NCBI RefSeq assembly: GCF_900078685.2
Contig: NZ_LT546166.1
Span: 2,138,287-2,202,286, forward strand
Reading direction: 5' to 3'
DNA length: 64,000 nt
Source: Mycolicibacter icosiumassiliensis
Lineage (GTDB): Bacteria; Actinomycetota; Actinomycetes; Mycobacteriales; Mycobacteriaceae
Positions within the stretch are counted from its first letter, which is position 1. Every line of letters begins with the position of its first letter. Below the pieces are notes generated by a model, which saw nothing but the letters and a program-made list of their open reading frames with translations, did not search any database and was not told where the DNA came from. Position numbers and translations under genes: made by a program. This document shows positions 21,228 through 30,007 of this stretch, one piece after another.

Positions 21228-21712
21228 CCCGTCGATCCTCCATCTGCCCCGGCTACGCCGTGATTTGGCCCTTGTTTGCGGAGTTACAACCGGCAGCGTA
21301 TCCGCATATACGATTCCCTACAAGTAACGGATTACGATATTGCTGGTTGTGCCCGACCCTTGATGCGGCCTGCGCCGACGCGACACTTGAAGTCTGCACG
21401 AAATCGGTTATTCACCATTGCAATAACGGTGGAATAAGCCGCCATTCGGCGGCCCGAACGGCCGACCTGACAACACCAAGACAAGATTGCTGTGAGTATG
21501 TTGACAACGAGTTTTACGAGTAAGACGCCGACCGGTTGCCGTATCGCCTTTCCCGCATCTGCGGTTTCGTTCGTACCCTTGAGACCGGCCATCGCATCAG
21601 TGATGCCGACCCCCGCGACCGGATCGCAGTGATGTGTTACAGGCGTTCACAATTCGGTATCAGTCCTCACACAACGGTTGGCAGCAACGGCACCCCCGTG
21701 GACTATGGAGTC
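21228..21712. other. Intergenic region, comparatively AT-rich
   Basis: No convincing gene: the reading frames here lack ribosome sites and familiar protein patterns. It should hold the promoter of the Rieske gene (leftward) and of the small exported protein (rightward). I see no clear repeat or consensus promoter. Confidence 0.5.
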
Positions 21713-22012
21713 ATGCTAAGTATTCGCAAACTCGTGGGATCGATGTTCGTAGCGACCGCCGCCGCGGCAATCGCTGTTGCCCCGACAGGCGTGATGCTGA
21801 TGGCCGGATCGGCGGGCACGCCAGGGCAGACCGCGGTCGCCCAACCGCACGGTTCTGGCGGCCCGGACGGCAACGGGGGTGGCAGCGGCTGCGGCCACGA
21901 CGCCAACTGGCAGGGTTGCGGCGGCTTCATCCCGGGGCAAGGCGGCTTCGGCCACGGCTGCCTCAACGGCATCTGCGGCAGCTGGGACAGCGGCCGGCGG
22001 TTTCGCCGCTGA
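21713..22012 (+). CDS. Small exported Gly-rich protein with four cysteines
   Basis: 99 aa. Signal peptide MLSIRKLVGSMFVATAAAAI with probable cleavage in the Ala-rich stretch; the mature part is Gly-rich and ends with four Cys (GCGHDANWQGCGGF and HGCLNGICGSW), fitting two disulfides. ATG 21713 is preceded by TGGAG at short spacing; in-frame GTG codons upstream are alternatives. Similar small secreted proteins are common in mycobacteria; the function is unknown. It sits before hemW, convergent with it. Confidence 0.65.
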   Translation: MLSIRKLVGSMFVATAAAAIAVAPTGVMLMAGSAGTPGQTAVAQPHGSGGPDGNGGGSGCGHDANWQGCGGFIPGQGGFGHGCLNGICGSWDSGRRFRR

Positions 22013-22018
22013 ACCGCG

Positions 22019-23200
22019 CTAGCCGAGCAGCGCACGGACGACCGCGTCGGCCAGCAGCCGACCGCGGTCGGTCAACACCAGCCGCTCACCGTCGATGTGC
22101 AGCAGTCCGTCGGTAACCGCGGTCGAGGCGCGCTCGCGCTCCGAGGCATCCAGAGCCGCCAGCGCCAGCCCGTCACGCATCCGCAGTCGCAACATCACGT
22201 CCTCGGTGTGCCGGTCGGCGACGGAGAGTTCCTCGAAGCCGGCCACCGGCAGGGCGCCTTGCTCCAGCAGCTGCGCGTAGCTGCTGGGGTGCTTGACGTT
22301 CCACCAGCGCAGCGCACCGTCGTAGCTGTGCGCGCCCGGCCCCGCACCCCACCATCGGCCGCCATTCCAGTAGCCCAGGTTGTGCCGGCAGGCCGCGCCC
22401 GGCCGGCTCCAATTGGACACCTCGTACCAGTCCATCCCGGCCGCCCGCAGCCGGCCGTCGATCAGCTCATAGCGACGCGCCGCCACATCGCCCTCGGGGG
22501 CGGGCAGTTCTCCGCGCCGCACCCGACGGGCCAACGCGGTGCCGTCCTCGACGATCAGGCTGTAGGCCGAGACGTGATCCACGCCCGCCTCCAGCGCGGC
22601 GTCCACCGAGCGCAGCAGATCGTCATCCGCCTCGCCGGGGGTGCCGTAGATCAGGTCGATGTTGAGATGTTCGAAGCCGGCGGCCCGCGCCTCGCGCGCG
22701 GCCGCCACCGGCCGGCCCGGCGAATGGATGCGGTCCAGGGTTGCCAGCACGCGCGGCGACACCGACTGCATGCCCAGCGACACCCGGGTGTAGCCGGCGG
22801 CTCGGATCGACTCGAAGAACTCCGGCGACGTGGACTCCGGGTTCGCCTCGGTGGTGACCTCGGCGTCATCGGCCAATCCGAAGTGCTCGCGGACCTGGTC
22901 AAGCACGCGCGCCAGCCGCGCCCCGCCCAGCAACGACGGCGTACCGCCTCCAACGAAAACCGTTTCGGCCCGCTGGCCGCCCAGCCGGGCCGCGGCCAGT
23001 TCCAGCTCCCGGTCCAGCGCTGCCACCCAGGCGTCGGGGTTTGCGCCGCCGAGCTCCGCCGGGGTGTAGGTGTTGAAGTCGCAGTAACCGCACCGGGTGA
23101 AACAGAACGGCACGTGCACATACACCCCGAACGGGCCTTGGGCGCCAGGCCGGGCCGGCGCCGCCTCGGGCAGCTCGACCGCGCTGAGGGTGGGTGTCAT
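22019..23200 (-). CDS. hemW: HemW-type radical SAM protein (HemN-like)
   Basis: 393 aa. Radical-SAM cluster motif CFTRCGYC (CxxxCxxC) near residue 33, then FVGGGTPSLL, EANPESTSPEFFESI and GMQSVSPRVLATLDR, typical of the coproporphyrinogen-oxidase-like family. M. tuberculosis Rv2388c is annotated hemN; by length and motif this is the HemW group, thought to deliver haem rather than oxidise coproporphyrinogen. Stop seven bases from the small exported protein gene on the opposite strand. Confidence 0.92.
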   Translation of the reverse strand: MTPTLSAVELPEAAPARPGAQGPFGVYVHVPFCFTRCGYCDFNTYTPAELGGANPDAWVAALDRELELAAARLGGQRAETVFVGGGTPSLLGGARLARVLDQVREHFGLADDAEVTTEANPESTSPEFFESIRAAGYTRVSLGMQSVSPRVLATLDRIHSPGRPVAAAREARAAGFEHLNIDLIYGTPGEADDDLLRSVDAALEAGVDHVSAYSLIVEDGTALARRVRRGELPAPEGDVAARRYELIDGRLRAAGMDWYEVSNWSRPGAACRHNLGYWNGGRWWGAGPGAHSYDGALRWWNVKHPSSYAQLLEQGALPVAGFEELSVADRHTEDVMLRLRMRDGLALAALDASERERASTAVTDGLLHIDGERLVLTDRGRLLADAVVRALLG

Positions 23201-23251
23201 GGGGCCCGATCATCCCACGGCACAGCGGTCGGCGCCGGTTACCGCAAGCGT

Positions 23252-23647
23252 CTAGTCGGCTTGTGCGCCGAAACCTTCGGCGTCCTGGTAAAGGGCCATC
23301 AGATAGTGCGTCAGCGAACCGACCGGCGCGCTCGCCGCAGCGTCGCCGCGGGACGCACAGGTCGGCCATGCTCCGGGACCCTCGCTGGCCATGATGCGTT
23401 GGGCGACGTCAATCTGCTGCTGCGGGGACGCCTGCGAAGGCAATCCAACCCCACCGTTGTCGGCCCACGTCGCTGCGCTGATCTGCAGCCCGCCGTAGCC
23501 GCCGTCACCGGTGTCGGCCGACCAGTTCCCGCCAGACTCGCAGAGGGCGATGGCCTCCCAGTCGATCGGTTCGGCGCCGGCCGCGCCGGACAGTTCGGCG
23601 GCGCCGACCAGCAACACGCCCGCCGTCAGCGCTGTGAACTTCCTCAT
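23252..23647 (-). CDS. rpfD: Resuscitation-promoting factor, RpfD-like
   Basis: 131 aa. A signal peptide ([19 protein letters not shown], cleavage near AGAEP) precedes the Rpf lysozyme-like domain: [20 protein letters not shown] with the catalytic Glu, [10 protein letters not shown] and [10 protein letters not shown]. Secreted peptidoglycan hydrolase that helps wake dormant cells. Overlaps the upstream membrane-protein gene by ATGA. Position next to hemW and sirA matches rpfD (Rv2389c). Confidence 0.93.
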   Translation of the reverse strand: MRKFTALTAGVLLVGAAELSGAAGAEPIDWEAIALCESGGNWSADTGDGGYGGLQISAATWADNGGVGLPSQASPQQQIDVAQRIMASEGPGAWPTCASRGDAAASAPVGSLTHYLMALYQDAEGFGAQAD

Positions 23648-24183
23648 ATCAACTCCACCTTGCTGGCCAGCCAGCGGCCGTCGACCTTGTCCATGGTCAT
23701 TCGGATCCGGCTGTGGTCGAGCACGGGTTCGGGGTTGTCGGCATTGCGAACCGCCTGGTCAACCAACAACACCACCACGGCGTGGTTGCGGTCGACGGAT
23801 TTCAGCACCGCCTCGGCAACGTGCCCGCGCGCGGTCGCCCGGTTGTCGATCAGTTGCTGACGCAAGCTCACGCTGGAACGGGTATGCATGGTCCGGAACT
23901 GGCCGGTTGATCCGTCGGTGATGTCGGCGAAATTGCGATCGATGTTGTCGGCGTCGATATTGCTCAACCGCAACACATATGCCTCCGCCGCCTGCACGGC
24001 CTGATCACCGGCGAGGTGGGTTTGGTAGTGCTGGGCCGCCAGCCATCCGCCGCAACCGATGGTGGCCGCTAGCGTTGCCACGGCCAGCCAGCGGCGCAGC
24101 TGGGCGCGGCCGCTCCTGCGCGGTGGCGGGTCGGCCACCGGCAGTGGTTCCCACGCCGATTCCCATCCGAAGTCGACACTCAC
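23644..24183 (-). CDS. Membrane-anchored protein, Rv2390c-like (Mce-associated type)
   Basis: 179 aa: a Pro/Arg-rich cytoplasmic head, one membrane helix ([19 protein letters not shown], residues about 32-50), then an extracytoplasmic domain with the pattern of Mce-associated proteins ([40 protein letters not shown]). Overlaps rpfD by four bases and is probably co-transcribed. Function unknown; possibly positions or stabilises RpfD (inference). Confidence 0.8.
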   Translation of the reverse strand: MSVDFGWESAWEPLPVADPPPRRSGRAQLRRWLAVATLAATIGCGGWLAAQHYQTHLAGDQAVQAAEAYVLRLSNIDADNIDRNFADITDGSTGQFRTMHTRSSVSLRQQLIDNRATARGHVAEAVLKSVDRNHAVVVLLVDQAVRNADNPEPVLDHSRIRMTMDKVDGRWLASKVELI

Positions 24184-24376
24184 CTATCCCACCCGCCTTC
24201 CGATCGGCTGTCCGTTTGCGGCGGCCCGGCGCCGGGGTGCGTCGCCCCCGAGCCGTTCCGATCCGCTCCCCCGGCCCGACCGACGTAGCATCGAGCACCA
24301 GATGAGTTTTGCTCACGCTGATCACAACTTTGCGCCGGTAAGGAAGATTTTTGGCATCCATGGCATAATTGGCCCT
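24184..24376. promoter_or_regulatory. Divergent promoter region with the sirA operon -10 element
   Basis: No gene seen. CATAAT at 24364-24369 is a good -10 element, seven bases before the GTG at 24377; this spacing predicts a leaderless transcript starting at that GTG. I see no strong -35. The leftward promoter of the Rv2390c-like gene must also be here. Confidence 0.6.
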
Positions 24377-24472
24377 GTGACCGCCGCCTACTGCACCTCG
24401 TCCGGGGTTGCCTTGGTGGCTCGGCGGCATATCGATTTCAAGCGTGTTTGCAGCTGTCGCTGTCTGCCTTGA
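24377..24472 (+). CDS. Cys-rich leader peptide of the sirA operon (cysteine attenuator)
   Basis: 31-codon ORF starting at GTG 24377 at the predicted transcription start (leaderless), ending RRHIDFKRVCSCRCLP then TGA. It has four Cys, three of them in the last seven residues. In mycobacteria, leaderless polycysteine short ORFs upstream of sulfur-assimilation operons, including sirA, act as cysteine-responsive attenuators: ribosomes stall on Cys codons when cysteine is short and this raises downstream expression. The position and sequence style fit that class. An internal in-frame GTG (24416) is a weaker start. Confidence 0.78.
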   Translation: MTAAYCTSSGVALVARRHIDFKRVCSCRCLP

Positions 24473-24567
24473 CGTCGTAGAGCCGCCCACCTGTATTTTC
24501 CAGCTGGCCGCCGGACCTGCGCCGCCGCCGGAGACAGTCGCCGGTGAACCGCGCTCAATCCCGCCGG

Positions 24568-24583
24568 CTCCTCTTTGAAGGAG
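24568..24583 (+). promoter_or_regulatory. Hairpin that hides the sirA ribosome-binding site
   Basis: CTCCT (24568-24572) can pair with AGGAG (24579-24583), the ribosome site six bases before the sirA ATG, with loop CTTTGA. The stem is short. It could be the output switch of the Cys-leader attenuator. Confidence 0.45.
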
Positions 24584-24588
24584 AACCC

Positions 24589-26268
24589 ATGACCGCCACT
24601 CCGACTGCTCCCCCGAGCCGAGCCAAGCGCAGCGAGGCCCAGTGGGCGCTCGGCGAGACCGAACCGGTCAACCACAACGAGCAGTTCAAGCAGGAAGACC
24701 CGGCGCTGAACGTGCAGGCCCGGATCATCGATGTGTACTCCAAGCAGGGGTTCGACGCCATCACCAAAGACGACCTGCGCGGGCGTTTCCGCTGGATGGG
24801 GCTGTACACCCAGCGCGAGCAGGGCTATGACGGCACCTTCACCGGCGATGAGAACGCCGATCTGCTGGAGGCCAAGTACTTCATGATGCGGGTGCGCTGC
24901 GACGGCAAGGCGCTGTCGGCCGCCGCGATGCGGACGCTAGGTCAGATCTCCGTCGACTTCGCCCACAACACCGCCGACATCTCCGACCGCCAGAACGTGC
25001 AGTACCACTGGATCGAGATCGAGAAGGTGCCGGAGATCTGGGACCGGCTGGCCGCGGTCGGCCTGCAGACCATCGAAGCCTGCGGCGACTGCCCGCGCGC
25101 CATGCTGGGTTCCCCGCTGGCCGGTGAATCCCTCGACGAGGTGCTCGACCCGTCGCCCGCCCTCGACGAGATCATCCGCCGCTACATCGGCAACCCGGAA
25201 TTCGCCAACCTGCCGCGCAAGTTCAAGACCGCCGTCTCCGGCCTGCAGGACGTCGCCCACGAGGTCAACGACATCTCCTTCATCGGGGTCAACCACCCCG
25301 AGCACGGGCCCGGCCTGGACCTGTGGGTCGGCGGCGGGCTGTCGACCAACCCGATGCTGGCTCAGCGGCTCGGCGCCTGGGTGCCGTTGGACGAGGTGCC
25401 CGACGTCTGGGAAGCCGTCACCAGCTTGTACCGCGACTATGGTTACCGCCGGCTGCGTTCCAAGGCCCGGTTGAAGTTCCTGGTCAAGGACTGGGGCATT
25501 GAAAAGTTTAGGGAAGTTCTCGAACAGGAGTACCTCAAGCGCCCGCTGCTCGACGGCCCGGCGCCGGAGAAGCCGACCGCCCCGATCGACCACGTCGGGG
25601 TCCAGCGCACCCGCAACGGCCTCAACGCGGTCGGGGTGGCACCGATCTCCGGACGGGTCAGCGGCCAGACGCTGGTCAAGGTGGCCGAGCTGATGGAGCA
25701 GGTCGGTTCGGACCGGGCCCGATTCACCACCCACCAGAAGCTGCTCATCCTCGATGTCCCCGACGAGAAGCTGGACTGGCTGACCGGCGAACTGGACGCG
25801 CTGGGTCTGCCGGCCAACCCGTCGGCCTGGCGGCGCAATTTGATGGCCTGCACCGGCCTGGAGTTCTGCAAGCTGTCGTTCGTGGAGACCCGAGTGCGGG
25901 CTCAGAGCCTGGTCCCCGAACTCGAGCAACGCCTCGACGACCTGAACGCCGTCCTGGACGTGCCGGTCACGGTCAACATCAACGGGTGCCCGAACTCGTG
26001 CGCTCGTATCCAGGTGGCCGACATCGGGTTCAAGGGCCAGATGATCGACGACGGCGAGGGCAATTCGGTCCCCGGCTTCCAGGTGCACCTCGGCGGCAGC
26101 CTGGGCGCCGACAGTGGGTTCGGCCGAAAGCTGCGTCAGCACAAGGTCTACAGCGATGACCTCGGCGACTACATCGAGCGGGTCATGCGCAACTTCATCA
26201 AACAGCGCAGCGCCGGTGAGCGTTTCGCCCAGTGGGCGGTGCGTGCCGAAGAAGACGATCTGCGATGA
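24589..26268 (+). CDS. sirA: Ferredoxin-dependent sulfite reductase SirA (NirA family), copy 1
   Basis: 559 aa; reduces sulfite to sulfide with six electrons from ferredoxin, using sirohaem and a [4Fe-4S] cluster. Cluster/sirohaem ligands: CTGLEFCKLSF and NGCPNSCAR. Other family marks: FRWMGLYTQREQGYDG with the Tyr that may crosslink to a Cys, and EACGDCPRAMLGSPLAG. ATG 24589 follows AGGAG; an upstream in-frame start (24544) lacks a ribosome site. Overlaps cysH by ATGA. It is under a Cys-rich leader and paralogous to the gene at 39721. Confidence 0.95.
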   Translation: MTATPTAPPSRAKRSEAQWALGETEPVNHNEQFKQEDPALNVQARIIDVYSKQGFDAITKDDLRGRFRWMGLYTQREQGYDGTFTGDENADLLEAKYFMMRVRCDGKALSAAAMRTLGQISVDFAHNTADISDRQNVQYHWIEIEKVPEIWDRLAAVGLQTIEACGDCPRAMLGSPLAGESLDEVLDPSPALDEIIRRYIGNPEFANLPRKFKTAVSGLQDVAHEVNDISFIGVNHPEHGPGLDLWVGGGLSTNPMLAQRLGAWVPLDEVPDVWEAVTSLYRDYGYRRLRSKARLKFLVKDWGIEKFREVLEQEYLKRPLLDGPAPEKPTAPIDHVGVQRTRNGLNAVGVAPISGRVSGQTLVKVAELMEQVGSDRARFTTHQKLLILDVPDEKLDWLTGELDALGLPANPSAWRRNLMACTGLEFCKLSFVETRVRAQSLVPELEQRLDDLNAVLDVPVTVNINGCPNSCARIQVADIGFKGQMIDDGEGNSVPGFQVHLGGSLGADSGFGRKLRQHKVYSDDLGDYIERVMRNFIKQRSAGERFAQWAVRAEEDDLR

Positions 26269-26996
26269 GGCCGCACAGCGAAGCGGAGTTGCGTGAGCTG
26301 GCCGCCAAGGGTGCGGCCGAGCTCGACGGCGCCAGCGCCACCGAGCTGTTGGAGTGGACGGATGCGAACTTCGGCGGGGTGAACGGCCCACGAGGTGGCG
26401 CAACCTGTAACTATGTCGTGGCGTCCAACATGGCCGACGCGGTATTGGTTGATCTGGCGGCCAAGGTGCGCCCGGGTGTGCCGGTGCTGTTCCTCGACAC
26501 CGGCTACCACTTCGCCGAGACCATCGGCACCCGCGACGCGGTGGAGGCGATGTATGACATCGCGTTGGTCAACGTCACCCCGGAGCAGACCGTGGCGCAG
26601 CAGGACGCGGCCCAGGGCAAGGACCTGTTCGGGTCCAATCCGGCGTTGTGCTGCCGGCTGCGCAAGGTCGAGCCGCTGTCCCGCACGCTGCGCGGCTACT
26701 CGGCGTGGGTGACCGGGCTGCGCCGGGTGGAAGCGCCGACGCGTGCCAATGCCCCGCTGATCAGCTACGACGACCAGTTCGGGCTGGTGAAGATCAATCC
26801 GCTGGCCGCGTGGACCGACGACGACATGGACGACTACATCGTCGCCAACAACGTGCTGGTCAACCCACTGATCGATGAGGGCTACCCGTCGATCGGCTGC
26901 GCGCCATGCACCATCAAGCCAGCGGCCGGCGCCGATCCGCGCAGCGGACGCTGGGCCGGCCTAGCCAAAACCGAATGCGGGCTGCACGCCTCGTGA
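26265..26996 (+). CDS. cysH: Adenylyl-sulfate (APS) reductase CysH, copy 1
   Basis: 243 aa; reduces APS to sulfite with thioredoxin. Seen: LFLDTGYHFAET (substrate loop) and the cysteines of the [4Fe-4S] APS-reductase type, CCRLRKVEPL and GCAPC, plus the C-terminal catalytic motif KTECGLH. ATG 26265 overlaps the sirA stop (ATGA); the chelatase GTG overlaps its stop (GTGA), so the three genes are translationally coupled. Confidence 0.95.
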   Translation: MRPHSEAELRELAAKGAAELDGASATELLEWTDANFGGVNGPRGGATCNYVVASNMADAVLVDLAAKVRPGVPVLFLDTGYHFAETIGTRDAVEAMYDIALVNVTPEQTVAQQDAAQGKDLFGSNPALCCRLRKVEPLSRTLRGYSAWVTGLRRVEAPTRANAPLISYDDQFGLVKINPLAAWTDDDMDDYIVANNVLVNPLIDEGYPSIGCAPCTIKPAAGADPRSGRWAGLAKTECGLHAS

Positions 26997-27709
26997 CCAC
27001 CACACTGGTGCTCACCGCACACGGCAGCCGGGATCCACGCTCGGCGGCCAACACCGGTGCGATCGCCGGTCACCTACGCCGGGTAGCACCCGAATACACC
27101 GTGCGAGTGGCGTTCTGCGAACACAACACCCCGAACCTGCGCGACGTGCTGCACCAGAGCACCGGCGACACCATCGTCGTCCCGCTGCTGCTAGCCAGCG
27201 CCTACCACGCCCGCATCGATATCCCAGCGATGATCGCAGAAGCCGGCGCTGACGTACGGGTCGCTCCCACGCTGGGCGAAGACAGCCGCCTGGTACAAGT
27301 TCTCGGCGAACGCCTGACCAGCGCCGGCGCCTCGCGATTCGACCCAGAACTCGGCGTGGTGGTGGTCGCCGTGGGCTCCTCGCACCCGACAGCCAACGCA
27401 CAGACCGCCACCATCGCCGCACCCCTGTCCCACCGAACACATTGGGCCGGAGTAGAAGTCGCCTTCGCCACCGACGGACCCCAACCATCAGTGCCCGAAG
27501 CCGTCGAACGCCTGCGGGCACGCGGCGCCACCAAACTGATGATCGCCCCGTGGTTCCTGGCCCACGGCACAATCACCGACCGACTCGCCACCTACGCCGC
27601 ACACGCCGGCATCCCAATAGCCGAGCCACTCGGCGCACACCGCCTAGTGGCCGCCACCGTGCTAGACCGCGCCGAAGACGCGCTAGCGCACGAGCAGGTC
27701 GCGGCCTAA
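26993..27709 (+). CDS. Sirohydrochlorin ferrochelatase-like protein (CbiX type), copy 1
   Basis: 238 aa; predicted to insert iron into sirohydrochlorin, making the sirohaem that SirA needs. Motifs: LTAHGSRDPRSAAN near the N-terminus with the metal-binding His, VPLLLASAYHARIDIP and WFLAHGTITDR in the second half. GTG 26993 overlaps the cysH stop. The copy at 42146 is strikingly similar: in the first 60 bases only two differ. Equivalent to the M. tuberculosis gene called che1 (Rv2393). Confidence 0.9.
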   Translation: MTTTLVLTAHGSRDPRSAANTGAIAGHLRRVAPEYTVRVAFCEHNTPNLRDVLHQSTGDTIVVPLLLASAYHARIDIPAMIAEAGADVRVAPTLGEDSRLVQVLGERLTSAGASRFDPELGVVVVAVGSSHPTANAQTATIAAPLSHRTHWAGVEVAFATDGPQPSVPEAVERLRARGATKLMIAPWFLAHGTITDRLATYAAHAGIPIAEPLGAHRLVAATVLDRAEDALAHEQVAA

Positions 27710-27763
27710 GCGCCGGTAGCGGCCCGCCAACCGGGGTTTGGACGGCCGATCGCCAGGGTGCCC

Positions 27764-27937
27764 CTACCCGCGCGGTGAGCCTGCGAGCGCGCCGATGTGA
27801 CTGAGCAGATCTCGAATTGGCCCGGCCGGCGGGGTGCGTCCGCCGACCCAGATGGCGCGGAGCTTCCGATGAAGGTCAAGTTGAGGGATGACGACAGCGC
27901 GCAGACGTCCAACGGCGAGATCATCAGACACGGCTAG
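27764..27937 (-). pseudogene. 3' fragment of the lysR gene cut by an IS5-family element
   Basis: On the minus strand, after the CTAG target copy, an open frame reads VSDDLAVGRLRAVVI, IWVGGRTPPAGPIRDLLSHI and stops at TAG (27764-27766). This is the C-terminus missing from the LysR protein encoded at 28879-29665. Removing the IS and one CTAG restores one continuous frame (PAVMSRLAVSDDLAVGRL). Confidence 0.85.
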
Positions 27938-28878
27938 GGCGTGTCTGACAAATATTTCGGGTGTTGTGGCTGAAGCTTTTCAGTATGTCGCGGTTTCAGT
28001 TGCTCACCGATGCGCAGTGGTTGTTGATTGAAGACTTGCTTCCCGTGCGGACGGGTAAGCGGGGCAGGCCTTTTCAGGATGCCCGGAAGATGGTGGAGGG
28101 CATCATCTACCGGTATCGGTGCGGGATCGCCTGGCGGGATGTGCCCGAGGTGTTCGGGCGATGGCAGACGATTTGGACCTGGCACCGTCGGATGAGCGGC
28201 GACGGTACGTGGGATCGGGTGCTGGCGCGTTTGCTGGCTGCTGCCGATGAGGCCGGGGTGATCGACTGGGCGGTGTCGGTGGATTCCACGATCGCCCGCG
28301 CCCATCAGCACGCCACGAACATCACCCGTGACACAGGGGGCTGGGTCGAATTACAAGAATCTGACGATCGAGCCGCCTGACCACGGCATTGGCCGCTCCC
28401 GCGGTGGGTTGACCAGCAAGATCCATCATCTCGTTGATGGCCGCGGCCGGCCGCTGGTGGTACTGGTGGGTGCTGGCCAATCCCACGATGGCCCGGTGTT
28501 GGGGCATTTGCTCGCTCACCTGAAAGTTGACCGCTGCGGTGGTGGCCGGTCCCGCACCCGCCCTGATCGCGTCCGCGGCGATAAGGCGTATTCCAGTCGC
28601 GCGATCCGCACCATGCTGCGGCGACGCCGCATCGGTGCGGTGATACCGGAGCCATCGAACCAGGTCGCCAATCGCCAGCGCCGTGGCTCGGCCGGCGGGC
28701 GACCACCGGCCTTCGACGCCGACGATTACAAGGGCCGCAATGTTGTTGAACGCAACTTCAACACCGTCAAGCAATGGCGTGGGCTGGCCACCCGCTACGA
28801 CAAACTCGCCCTGGTCTACCGCGGCGCAGCGGTCCTGCGCGCAATCACCCTCTGGCTACCGCATTTGTCAGACACGCC
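27938..28878 (+). mobile_element. IS5-family (IS427-like) insertion sequence
   Basis: 941 bp with perfect terminal inverted repeats GGCGTGTCTGACAAAT at both ends, flanked by a CTAG duplication (27934-27937, 28879-28882). It carries two overlapping transposase frames, as in the IS427 group. It has split a lysR gene. Both ends and the catalytic residues look intact, so it may still be active. Confidence 0.9.
27985..28380 (+). CDS. IS5-family transposase, orfA
   Basis: 131 aa from ATG 27985 (MSRFQLLTDAQW): the N-terminal DUF4096-type domain (GKRGRPFQDARKMVEGIIYR, CGIAWRDVPEVFGRW) and the first catalytic Asp in VSVDSTIARAHQH. It overlaps orfB, which lies in the +1 frame. A run of five G at 28336-28340 is the likely slippage site for the full transposase. 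Confidence 0.85.
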   Translation: MSRFQLLTDAQWLLIEDLLPVRTGKRGRPFQDARKMVEGIIYRYRCGIAWRDVPEVFGRWQTIWTWHRRMSGDGTWDRVLARLLAAADEAGVIDWAVSVDSTIARAHQHATNITRDTGGWVELQESDDRAA

Positions 28879-28882
28879 CTAG
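28328..28882 (+). CDS. IS5-family transposase, orfB
   Basis: Up to 184 aa: HGIGRSRGGLTSKIHHLVD, the second Asp in RVRGDKAYSS and the Glu in NVVERNFNTVKQWR. Probably made only as a frameshift fusion with orfA; the GTG at 28328 is a formal start. The stop codon TAG (28880-28882) is supplied by the duplicated CTAG target, not by the element itself. Confidence 0.82.
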   Translation: MTQGAGSNYKNLTIEPPDHGIGRSRGGLTSKIHHLVDGRGRPLVVLVGAGQSHDGPVLGHLLAHLKVDRCGGGRSRTRPDRVRGDKAYSSRAIRTMLRRRRIGAVIPEPSNQVANRQRRGSAGGRPPAFDADDYKGRNVVERNFNTVKQWRGLATRYDKLALVYRGAAVLRAITLWLPHLSDTP

Positions 28883-29665
28883 TCGACTCATCACGGCCGG
28901 GCCCGCCCCGGCCAAGACCGCGGCGCGCACGGCCGCCGCCGACGTCAATTCCAGCACGGGTGGGGCCTGCTCGACCCCCTCGCTCAGGACATTGCCGAGG
29001 GCTACCGTCAGTGAATCGCGGATGCCGGAACGACGTTCGCGGGTCACCAATGGCGTTTGTGCGAGTTCGAGCGGGCTGACCTGGCGCGACCGCCGAGCCC
29101 ATTTGTGATCCGGACGAACCACCACCACCAGATCGTCACGCGCCACCACACAACTGCCCAGTCCGGTCGGAATTCCCGGATTCTCGACAAAACCCAAGTC
29201 GGCGCTGCTATCACGAACCGAAGCGATTGCCTGCTCACTGTTGGTCGCTGTCAAGATCACTTCGGGCGTGACGCCGCCGAAGCGCGCCGCGGCGGCCTGT
29301 AACGACACCAACCAGCGCGGCACGAGCTGCTCGGCGATTGTCTGGCTCGCCACAACCGTGATTCGCTGACGACTTTCCGATCGAAGCGAGCGCAAACCCG
29401 CATCAACGTGATGGGCGACCTCAAGCAACCGGGAGGCCCATTCGGCGACAACCACACCGGCGGGAGTGAGTTCGGTGCCACGCGGTGTCCGGACAGCCAA
29501 CGCCACCCCGATCTGCACCTCCATTGAAGCCAGCCTGGCCGAGACGGCCTGCTGGGTCAGTCCCAATTCGCGGGCTGCTCCACTGAGACTGCCGCTTTCA
29601 GCGATCGCCTGAAAGATTTCAAAGGAAACCAATTCGGGTACGCGGGGACTCAGCGCCATGGTCAT
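28879..29665 (-). pseudogene. LysR-family regulator, 5' part, disrupted by the IS element
   Basis: About 262 aa of a LysR regulator: the HTH region FEIFQAIAESGSLSGAARE, LGLTQQAVSARLASME and the effector domain ASQTIAEQLVPRWL, ATNSEQAIASVRDSSADLGF, VRAAVLAGAGPAVMSRL. The reading frame then enters the IS and stops within a few codons. It resembles M. tuberculosis Rv0377 as I remember it. It lies upstream of the fprA/ferredoxin genes, with palindromes in the shared gap, so it was the likely regulator. The lost tail is about 55 residues of the effector domain, so activity is doubtful. Confidence 0.88.
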
Positions 29666-29804
29666 TCATGCTACGGAACCAGCGTTGCAGAGATCTCGAC
29701 AAACGGGACACTGAAACAGCCGTCTTGGCGGCCGCGATGCGACTGCGCCCGGCGCCCGGTGAGCGCAGCCTTCAAACCCGGCCGCCTCTCACTGACCAAA
29801 AACC

Positions 29805-29817
29805 GTTGCAATGCAAC
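29805..29817. promoter_or_regulatory. Inverted repeat upstream of lysR
   Basis: GTTGCA-A-TGCAAC, perfect 6-bp arms, 140 bp upstream of the lysR start. It shares the GTTG...CAAC ends with the repeats at 29992 and 39516. Possible LysR autoregulatory site. Confidence 0.45.
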
Positions 29818-29991
29818 ATTTTTCGACATTAGTCTCCCGAGGAGGGCTAACCATGACACCTCGTTGAACATTGCCCGCGACAGCCAACCCGGTGCGACAT
29901 TTCAGAATCGCACTCACAGTGGATACACACTTGATTTGCGGGTGTTCGAAAGTTCCCGGCGGTTCTGGCATCCCGGAAGCCACAATGCCGT

Positions 29992-30007
29992 GTTGTGACT
30001 CCACAAC
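29992..30007. promoter_or_regulatory. Operator-like inverted repeat GTTGTG-N4-CACAAC upstream of fprA
   Basis: GTTGTG-ACTC-CACAAC, extendable by one pair (TGTTGTG/CACAACA), 134 bp upstream of fprA. The same arms with the same 4-bp spacing occur upstream of the second sirA (39516-39531). Confidence 0.6.

Noticed and set aside
21332..21592. Minus-strand 86-codon frame in the gap upstream of the Rieske gene
   Set aside because: One hydrophobic stretch but no ribosome site, no family and odd composition; left as intergenic.
22097..23860. Plus-strand open frame of about 587 codons
   Set aside because: Antisense to hemW and rpfD; no recognisable protein.
24937..26403. Minus-strand open frame of about 488 codons
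   Set aside because: Antisense to sirA copy 1; low-complexity composition.
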